A stretch of 64,000 bases of DNA from Cohnella baijiui (GTDB taxonomy: Bacteria > Bacillota > Bacilli > Paenibacillales > Paenibacillaceae), in contig NZ_JAJFOW010000012.1 in NCBI RefSeq assembly GCF_020731285.1, positions 62,001-126,000 on the forward strand, given 5' to 3'. Below are positions 58,687 through 64,000 of the stretch, piece after piece; the first letter of the stretch is position 1, and every line of letters starts with the position of its first letter. The translations under genes and the position numbers were made by a program. The notes under the pieces were generated by a model. It ran no database searches. It was not told where the DNA came from and saw only the letters and a list, made by a program, of their open reading frames with translations.

Positions 58687-58996
58687 ATCTGTTTTCCCGC
58701 GCGCCGAATTGACGGTTGCGGTCGCCAATGTTAAGATACGACTCCCTTCGCGAATCGCAGGTCAGCCTGCGAACGGAAACCGGAAACTGCGATTTCGAAG
58801 GAGGAGCCTATATATGTTATTGATCAAAGCAAAAGAGATATATGTCTGTTCGAAGGCGTCGTCGATCAGGTGTACGAAGTGAACGAAGGGCAACTGGTTC
58901 CATGGAGTGGATCATTTCGGAGATAATGTTGACATATAGATGTCAGCAATACCGGCCTATAATGGGTGCAAAACCTTATTTCGTGGAGGAATTGCG
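58687..58996. other. Intergenic region with possible gene remnant
   Basis: The 310-bp gap has a TCGCAGG/CCTGCGA hairpin (58755-58772). After AGGAGG, ATG 58814 opens a 22-codon frame starting MLLIKAKEIYV, like the N-terminus of an amidohydrolase, but it stops quickly. A shifted frame (EGVVDQVYEVNEGQLVPW) continues to 58922. This may be a frameshifted remnant; the rest holds only the promoter of the next gene. Confidence 0.35.
58929..58963 (+). promoter_or_regulatory. Promoter region and palindrome of the VOC gene
   Basis: TGACAT-ATAG-ATGTCA (58930-58945) is a perfect 6-4-6 palindrome, and TATAAT (58958-58963) is an ideal -10. The TTGACA at 58929 is 23 bp away, too far for a normal -35, so an activator at the palindrome is possible. 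Confidence 0.45.
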
Positions 58997-59494
58997 ATGA
59001 GCCATTCGAACGAATCAGCGGAGAACCGTACCGTCACCCCTTGGATCACGACAAAGAACACGGAGAAGTTCATCGGCTTTTTGACTGCCGCGTTTGACGC
59101 GCAGGAGCTGGGGCGGGTATACAATGCCGACGGAAGCATCGGACACGCGGAGATACGCATCGGCGACTCGAAACTATTGATGTTCGATTCTGCTCAAGAA
59201 GGGCCGTCGTTTCCAGCCTTGATTCGTCTGTATATGGACAATTGCGATGAGCTGTATGCGCGAGCCATAAAGGCCGGTGCCGTATCCATGACGAAGCCGA
59301 CAACGATGTCATGGGGGGAGCGAGGGGGGAGAGTGGTCGATCCGTTCGGGAATATATGGTGGATTACTACCAAAGTAGAAGACGTTAGCCCCGAAGAGAT
59401 GATGGAGCGCTCCAAACAGCAAGCGTATATCGACGCGATGGAATACGCCCAGAAGAGCTATAATCCGTTAATGGCGAAAGAGAGATCACGTTAA
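58997..59494 (+). CDS. VOC (glyoxalase-like) family protein
   Basis: The 165-residue protein has one or two VOC beta-alpha-beta-beta-beta units: TPWITTKNTEKFIGFLTAAFDAQELGRV at the start and RGGRVVDPFGNIWWITT near the end, a PhnB-like glyoxalase fold often called a bleomycin-resistance-type protein. ATG 58997 is 7 bp after GGAGG; an upstream extension lies in the promoter. Substrate unknown. Confidence 0.9.
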   Translation: MSHSNESAENRTVTPWITTKNTEKFIGFLTAAFDAQELGRVYNADGSIGHAEIRIGDSKLLMFDSAQEGPSFPALIRLYMDNCDELYARAIKAGAVSMTKPTTMSWGERGGRVVDPFGNIWWITTKVEDVSPEEMMERSKQQAYIDAMEYAQKSYNPLMAKERSR

Positions 59495-59514
59495 AGTCAC
59501 ATGATAGCAAATTT

Positions 59515-59541
59515 AGCTTGCAGTCATCTGCAAGCTTTTTT
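59515..59541 (+). terminator. Terminator of the VOC gene
   Basis: AGCTTGCAG and CTGCAAGCT pair around TCAT, followed by TTTTT. Confidence 0.88.
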
Positions 59542-59650
59542 ACGTTTATAGCCTTGCAGGGGTTTTGAATCGCTATCCGCTAAAAAAAAGGAAGCCACCG
59601 TGAAAAATAAAAGGACCTTCAGTTGTATTCAAAGGGAAGGGGGTGCTGAG

Positions 59651-60148
59651 GTGTACAATTCATTTGAGCTCAATGAATCTGTGCGGCGGGCCTTGGATCA
59701 ATATTCGCAAAGCTTGATCAAAATCGCCTTTGCCTATTTGAAAAATATAGCCGACGCCGAAGAAGTGGCGCAGGACGTCTTTCTCGCCTATTTGCAAAAG
59801 CGCCCTGTATTCGAGAACAGCGAGCATGAAAAAGCTTGGCTGATTCGTACGACGATCAATAAAAGCAAAAACATGCTGAAAACCGGTTGGTTCAAAAGCA
59901 GAAACCCCGTTCCCGAGGACCTTGGCTACTTGCCGAAGGAAGAAAACGAGGTCTTGCAGGCCGTGCTGGCTTTGGACAAAAAATATCGGATTCCGATTCA
60001 TTTACATTACTACGAAGGGTATTCGATCCAGGAAATTGCAGTCATTATGCAATCCAAGCCTGCGACGGTAGGGACGTGGCTCGCAAGAGGACGCCTGCTC
60101 TTAAAAGAGAAGATCGGAGGCCTGGAGAATGAAGAAATCTGTTTATAA
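59651..60148 (+). CDS. ECF RNA polymerase sigma factor
   Basis: The 165-residue protein has sigma2 (LIKIAFAYLKNIADAEEVAQDVFLAYL) and sigma4 (LHYYEGYSIQEIAVIMQSKPATVGTWLARGRLLLKE). The GTG at 59651 is preferred for length; a GTG at 59600 preceded by AAGGAAG would add 17 residues and is also possible. It overlaps the following membrane protein by 20 bp, the usual sigma/anti-sigma arrangement. Confidence 0.9.
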   Translation: MYNSFELNESVRRALDQYSQSLIKIAFAYLKNIADAEEVAQDVFLAYLQKRPVFENSEHEKAWLIRTTINKSKNMLKTGWFKSRNPVPEDLGYLPKEENEVLQAVLALDKKYRIPIHLHYYEGYSIQEIAVIMQSKPATVGTWLARGRLLLKEKIGGLENEEICL

Positions 60149-60695
60149 ATCCGCGATGTCCCGCGTGAAAACAAGCGAGAATTTCAAAGAAGCGACATAC
60201 GAGAAGCTGATGCAAGACATGGAGAAGACGGCACCAAACAATCAGATGATTTCAAAGGAGCGGGAACGCATGAACACAGCGACGAAAAAGAAGGTAACAG
60301 GTTGGACAGTTGGTCTCGCGGCTTGCGCGGTGTTGTCGTTTGGCATCTATACGATGAACCAGCAGCCTGATGCCGAACCGACGACGACGCCCCCACCCTC
60401 GACCGCCATTGCGCCTAAACCGCCTATCACAGGGAAGGCGGTAGTCAATATCGACGGCGTCATCTCCGAGGTAAGCGCGGACGGCAAAAGCTTCAAGGTT
60501 GGCGATCTTTGGGTGACCGTCACGCCGGAAACGAAGATGGGCATCGACGGACCCACGGCCGCCGAGCCATCGGAGGATCTGCTGCAAAAAGAATTCAAGG
60601 TCGGCAATAGCGTTTCCGGATTTACGACGGAGGATGTAAGCACGGGCAAAGTGAAGGCAACACGTATCTATAACAACATCGCTCCGCAAAAATAA
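60129..60695 (+). CDS. Single-TM anti-sigma-like protein
   Basis: The 188-residue protein has a cytoplasmic N-terminus (1-53), one membrane helix (about 57-75, VTGWTVGLAACAVLSFGIY), a proline/threonine-rich linker (83-100) and an extracytoplasmic beta domain (about 105-188, VNIDGVISEVSADGKSFKVGDLWVTVTP). The position and 20-bp overlap with the ECF gene indicate an anti-sigma factor whose outer domain senses the envelope. The outer domain resembles OB-like or DUF5666-type domains, which is not certain. Confidence 0.78.
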   Translation: MKKSVYKSAMSRVKTSENFKEATYEKLMQDMEKTAPNNQMISKERERMNTATKKKVTGWTVGLAACAVLSFGIYTMNQQPDAEPTTTPPPSTAIAPKPPITGKAVVNIDGVISEVSADGKSFKVGDLWVTVTPETKMGIDGPTAAEPSEDLLQKEFKVGNSVSGFTTEDVSTGKVKATRIYNNIAPQK

Positions 60696-60766
60696 GGGAT
60701 TCGCCCGAGCGGCATGTACACGGGCATTTATTTCACGTCAAGAGGCTGTTGGAGTCACTCAGTAAA

Positions 60767-60956
60767 TTTGTTGCATTCGTACATCTATTTAGGGCCATTT
60801 CGGGAGGGTGGAGCGGTTTACTTGTAAAAGTACATCTAATTTATCGTAAATCCGTCCTTTATGCAGAAAACGGATCATTTAGTTGTACGATTGCATCTAA
60901 ATGACCATTAAGAAGGAATATAGCAAAATTAGATGTACATTTGCATCTAAATCGTT
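60767..60956. repeat. Intergenic repeat element with TAGATGTAC/GTACATCTA motifs
   Basis: The stretch carries four related motifs: CGTACATCTATTTAGG, AGTACATCTAATTTATCG, TTTAGTTGTACGATTGCATC and AAATTAGATGTACATTTGCA. Such non-coding elements occur many times in Paenibacillaceae genomes. The rest of the 650-bp gap (60696-61344) has no gene. Confidence 0.6.
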
Positions 60957-61088
60957 GGATGCGGGATAGGCAACACAGAAAGCGGATTCCGGTGTTCTGC
61001 TTCGCGTCTTGCCGAAGGTAAGCTCGGAGGTCGAAAGGCTTTCGCTTGCCCATCATTTGTTGAAGAAGGAAGCAGTGGATCGCAAGCG

Positions 61089-61130
61089 AGTAATGGCGGT
61101 GCAGGGATCATATCCCCAAACACCGCCATT
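61089..61130. terminator. Long hairpin in the 60.7-61.3 kb gap
   Basis: AATGGCGGTG pairs with CACCGCCATT around a 22-nt loop containing GGGAT/ATCCC. A short TTCTTC tail makes it a possible terminator. Confidence 0.5.
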
Positions 61131-61344
61131 TCTTCATTTCACACTAGGGATGGAGGAGAGCTGTCTTTCACGTAAACGGACTTACATTGGAGACACCCTC
61201 TTCATTTCGTGGCTAGAGCCGCTGCGATAAAACATGGTATGATTTGGGCATGCAAGCGTTCGCGGGCATTTACGGATTCGGATAGTTTGGCGACTGCGTA
61301 AATAGATGAGAAATTCCCCCAACCCGTTCACAGGAGAAGTTTCG

Positions 61345-61881
61345 ATGAAGCGAATCATGATTATTGGATCGGGCGGAGCAGGTAAATCCACTCTTGCCAG
61401 GCAGCTTGGAGAGGCTTTACGTTTGCCGGTTCATCATTTGGATGCGTACTTCTGGAAACCTGGATGGAATCCAACGCCGAATGAAGAATGGGATTCGTTT
61501 CAAGAAAATCTCGTACAGGAAGAGAATTGGATTATCGATGGGAATTACGGACGAACCCTTGATATCCGAATGAAGCAAGCAGACGTCATTATTCTTTTAG
61601 ATTTTTCAAGATGGGTAACCGTCTACAGAGTGATCAAGAGAAGAATCATGTATCATGGCAAGACCAGACCCGATTTAAATGAAGAATGTCCAGAGAGCCT
61701 AGACTTTGAATTTATCAAATGGGTTTGGAATTTCAGAAAGACAAGGATACCAGCCATCATCGAGAAGCTAAGGAAGTATAGTGACAAGAATGTGATGATA
61801 TTGAAATCACCAAGAGAAGCGCAACATCTTCTAGACCGAGTAAGGGCATTGGGTGTGGAATATTTCAAACGGGGAGCGTGA
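61345..61881 (+). CDS. P-loop kinase-like protein (topology-modulation/adenylate-kinase-like)
   Basis: The 178-residue protein starts IMIIGSGGAGKSTLARQLGEAL with a Walker A GSGGAGKST, then LPVHHLDAYFWKPGWNPTP and WIIDGNYGRTLDIRMKQADVIILLDFSRW, the pattern of proteins annotated as DNA topology modulation protein (FlaR-like). They are small-molecule or nucleotide kinases by fold. ATG 61345 has AGGAGA 8 bp upstream. It is followed 6 bp later by a DinB-family gene, with which it may be co-transcribed. Confidence 0.88.
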   Translation: MKRIMIIGSGGAGKSTLARQLGEALRLPVHHLDAYFWKPGWNPTPNEEWDSFQENLVQEENWIIDGNYGRTLDIRMKQADVIILLDFSRWVTVYRVIKRRIMYHGKTRPDLNEECPESLDFEFIKWVWNFRKTRIPAIIEKLRKYSDKNVMILKSPREAQHLLDRVRALGVEYFKRGA

Positions 61882-61887
61882 AGTCTC

Positions 61888-62388
61888 TTGGACTGTTCAA
61901 CTACCGTAATCGATCTTCTGTTGAGGAAATACAAAGCGGACCAAAAATGGACCCGGATCGTCATCGAGCAATTATCGGAAGAAGATCTCGTATGGTCGCC
62001 TACGCCCGAGAGCAACAGCATCGCTCATCTGATCGCGCACATCTCGGGGGCTGTGCATCAATGGTTTGAAACCGCATACTTTGGCGCTACGCCTGCCGAA
62101 GATCGGAGCAAAGAATTCGAGCGCGGCCTGCAAATGTCCAAATCGCAAGCCTTGGAGCTTTCCAAGAAATCCTACGATACCATCCTAGCGGTGCTTGAAA
62201 TCATGAAAGATAACCCCGAAAGGTTGCTGGAGCAGCCTTATTTGCATTATCCACCGTTCGACGGCGCCTTGGACAATCAGGCTACCATTTTGGAAATGCT
62301 GCTGCATCAATTCAGACATTTGCCCAGCCATACCGGACAAATCATCTATATTGCGAAGATGCGGAAGGGCGAGCTGCAGTGGGGTTAA
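61888..62388 (+). CDS. DinB/DUF1572-like protein
   Basis: The 166-residue four-helix protein has the DinB-type metal ligands: H-x-x-x-H-x-x-x pattern in IAHLIAHISGAVHQWF and LLHQFRHLPSHTGQIIY near the C-terminus. DinB-like proteins are presumed thiol-dependent metalloenzymes. A TTG at 61888 is the first start, with GGGGAG about 13 bp before; the short gap from the kinase gene suggests coupling. Function unknown. Confidence 0.85.
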   Translation: MDCSTTVIDLLLRKYKADQKWTRIVIEQLSEEDLVWSPTPESNSIAHLIAHISGAVHQWFETAYFGATPAEDRSKEFERGLQMSKSQALELSKKSYDTILAVLEIMKDNPERLLEQPYLHYPPFDGALDNQATILEMLLHQFRHLPSHTGQIIYIAKMRKGELQWG

Positions 62389-62428
62389 TTGGCCAGCAAA
62401 AGAAGAATGAGCCCAGGAGGGGTTGAAC

Positions 62429-63193
62429 ATGCACACGCTGGAAAGCTTAACGAAGCAGCTAGAGCAGTTGGGCATAGACGGCAAAGGGACGCTATTGGTC
62501 CATTCCTCGCTGAAAAGCATGGGGCCGGTCGAGGGCGGCGCGGACACCGTCTTGGATGCGTTTGCGGCGTATATGAAGGATGGACTGTTGGTGCTGCCCA
62601 CCCACACATGGTCCTACGTCAATGCGGATCAACCGAGATTCTACGTCGCAGAGTCGCCCGTCTGCGTCGGGATCCTGCCCGAGCTATTTCGCCAACGGCC
62701 CGGCGTGTTGCGTTCGCTGCACCCCACGCATTCGGTGGCGGCGCTGGGTCGGGATGCACTGGCGTTTACGGGCGACGATCACCGATTTGATACGCCCTGC
62801 GCTCGAGGTTCCTCTTGGGGGAAGCTGCTCGACCGGAAGGCGACCATTTTGTTGGTCGGGGTCGATTTGACGCGCAACACCTTTATTCACGGCGTCGAAG
62901 AGTGGGTAGACGTACCGGGCAGGTTGACAGATGGCCATGAGATGCTCTACACGGTCCTGCCGGACGGCACGGAAATCTCCGTCCCTTCGCGCCGGCATTG
63001 CGGGTTGTCGTGGTCGGATCATTTCTGGAAAGTAGACGAGGTCCTCGAAAGGAAAGGCGCGATGCGCAAGGGGCGGCTGGGCGATGCGGTCGTCAGGGTG
63101 TGCGATGCGGCCGCGGTGGCGAATGTCATCACCGACATGCTCAGGGACAATCCGGATTTGTTTTCGGATAACCGCCCCTTAGATCCGAACTAG
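62429..63193 (+). CDS. AAC(3) family aminoglycoside N-acetyltransferase
   Basis: The 254-residue protein has the antibiotic acetyltransferase signature GTLLVHSSLKSMGPVEGGADTVLDAF, LVLPTHTW, LRSLHPTHSVAALG and ARGSSWGKLLDRKATILLVGVDLTRNTFIHGVEEW. The conserved His/Asp/Glu residues appear present. It transfers acetyl from acetyl-CoA to the 3-amino group of aminoglycosides in characterised members; chromosomal homologues such as YokD/BA2930 may have other roles. ATG 62429 is 8 bp after AGGAGG. Confidence 0.9.
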   Translation: MHTLESLTKQLEQLGIDGKGTLLVHSSLKSMGPVEGGADTVLDAFAAYMKDGLLVLPTHTWSYVNADQPRFYVAESPVCVGILPELFRQRPGVLRSLHPTHSVAALGRDALAFTGDDHRFDTPCARGSSWGKLLDRKATILLVGVDLTRNTFIHGVEEWVDVPGRLTDGHEMLYTVLPDGTEISVPSRRHCGLSWSDHFWKVDEVLERKGAMRKGRLGDAVVRVCDAAAVANVITDMLRDNPDLFSDNRPLDPN

Positions 63194-63234
63194 GGAAGCT
63201 GAAAAGACCGTCCGGCAACGGACTTGAATAGCGG

Positions 63235-63264
63235 GCTCTCCGTCAATGGACGGGGGCTTTTTTT
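63235..63264 (+). terminator. Terminator of the AAC(3) gene
   Basis: GCTCTCCGTC pairs (with G-U pairs) with GACGGGGGC around AATG, followed by seven T residues. Confidence 0.82.
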
Positions 63265-63370
63265 GTTTGGGACGGGCAGCAAGGCGGCTTGTGAGCGTCT
63301 TGGGAGAATGGCCTACTATAATTCGACAGGAACCGCCGGAAGTCGCAAAAAAGATCAAGGAGAAGTGACG

Positions 63371-64000
63371 ATGAACAAGTTGCGCTCGGTCTTGCTATGC
63401 ATGCTGGGGCTTTTTCTGATATCGGGTCCTTTCGTTTCCGCCGCGGAGCCGCTGGCGATCGAACCGAAGGCGGCCATGAAGGGAACCGGGACCGCGAACA
63501 ATCCGTACGTGATCGAAACGGCGGACCATTTGTATTCCATCACGCTCGTTCAAAGCGCGTCTATGTTGAAGAGCTATTACGTATTGGGCGCGAATATCGA
63601 TATCAGCTCGCTCAATTGGAAGCCGTTCGGCAAACGAGGAGCGGAATTCACCGGAAGCTTTGACGGCAACGGATACACGATCACCGGTTTGAAGGCCAGT
63701 AAGCCTGCGGATCAGTACGTCGGATTTTTCGGACGGGTGAAGGACGCGACGTTGAAAAACATCGTGTTGACGAACGTGTCCGTAAACGGGAGCGGGTATA
63801 CGGGAGGTCTTGCGGGCGCATCGGAAAATAGCACGATCGAGAATTGCTCGGTCAGCGGCCATGTCTCGTCAACGGACAAAGTCGTCGGAGGCTTGGTCGG
63901 CTACAACGGCGGGAAAATCGTCGGCAGCTTCTCGACGGGCACGGTGACGGGCAACCACCATGTAGGCGGACTTGTCGGCCAGCTGCAGACCGATCCCGAT
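63371..64000 (+). CDS. Secreted GLUG-repeat protein, N-terminal part
   Basis: The frame starts at ATG 63371, after AAGGAG, and runs off the right edge (210 codons visible). It has a signal peptide (residues 1-25, LRSVLLCMLGLFLISGPFVSAAEP), a GTGTANNPYVIETADHLYSI domain start, and GLUG-type repeats (YTGGLAGASENSTIENCSVSG and VGGLVGYNGGKIVGSFSTG). GLUG repeats form beta-helical surface or extracellular adhesin/protease-associated domains. The C-terminal function is not visible. Confidence 0.88.
   Translation, partial: MNKLRSVLLCMLGLFLISGPFVSAAEPLAIEPKAAMKGTGTANNPYVIETADHLYSITLVQSASMLKSYYVLGANIDISSLNWKPFGKRGAEFTGSFDGNGYTITGLKASKPADQYVGFFGRVKDATLKNIVLTNVSVNGSGYTGGLAGASENSTIENCSVSGHVSSTDKVVGGLVGYNGGKIVGSFSTGTVTGNHHVGGLVGQLQTDPD

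Overview
The window looks like chromosomal DNA of a member of the Paenibacillaceae (Paenibacillus/Cohnella-like, low-GC Gram-positive lineage with roughly balanced GC). Reasons: strong AGGAGG ribosome sites, frequent TTG/GTG starts, many single-gene transcription units with their own TetR/MarR/ArsR/GntR/WYL/XRE regulator, two ECF41 (SigJ-type) sigma factors, an NHLP-type RiPP precursor, a carboxynorspermidine pathway, and intergenic repeats of a style common in that group. No rRNA, tRNA, IS element, prophage or CRISPR array was seen.

Layout. 0-3.3 kb: a minus-strand sugar-catabolic operon (class I aldolase, Gfo/Idh/MocA dehydrogenase, Dabb protein, NagB-like deaminase cut by the window edge) under a GntR/UTRA repressor. 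3.3-7.2 kb: WYL regulator, a duplicated GyrI-like effector-binding gene (one copy broken), a DoxX protein, an unrecognised small protein, and two fused gene fragments. 7.4-16.6 kb: small regulator/effector pairs (TetR-DUF2306, SRPBCC-ArsR, MarR-saccharopine dehydrogenase-like), MocR, GNAT, methyltransferases and a MarR/hydrolase deletion scar. 16.8-21 kb: surface-polysaccharide genes (UDP-glucose dehydrogenase, sugar nucleotidyltransferase, two glycosyltransferases). 21.1-30.6 kb: ECF41 sigma/flavoprotein operon, MFS-XRE pair, two-P-loop ATPase, amidohydrolase-MarR pair, nitroreductase-MerR pair.

30.9-36.9 kb is the standout: three overlapping plus-strand genes encoding a nitrilase-fold protein, a Rad50/SMC-like zinc-hook ATPase, and a two-TM membrane protein with a ThsA-type macro domain. 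This has the architecture of an anti-phage defence system, but I know of no described system with this combination and there is no TIR gene nearby.

37-51 kb: Lrp regulator, serine beta-lactamase-like hydrolase, MFS exporters, a second ECF41 unit, DUF998 protein, a decayed aminoglycoside phosphotransferase, a TetR/FAD-monooxygenase pair whose upstream region carries a six-unit tandem repeat of operator-like sequences, a second copy of the unrecognised small protein, a YqeB-like/TetR operon and a membrane-anchored DJ-1/PfpI protein. 51.9-54.8 kb: carboxynorspermidine synthase and decarboxylase behind a long structured leader that ends in a terminator. 54.9-58.0 kb: a terpene-synthase-like enzyme, an NHLP RiPP precursor and a convergent 7TM histidine kinase, a candidate unusual natural-product locus. 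58.3-64 kb: an unrecognised small protein, VOC protein, ECF sigma/anti-sigma pair, repeat-rich gap, P-loop kinase-like protein, DinB protein, AAC(3) acetyltransferase and the start of a secreted GLUG-repeat protein that runs off the window.

Three deletion scars (about 6.98, 14.07 and 51.74 kb) each join two unrelated gene fragments, indicating repeated illegitimate deletions.
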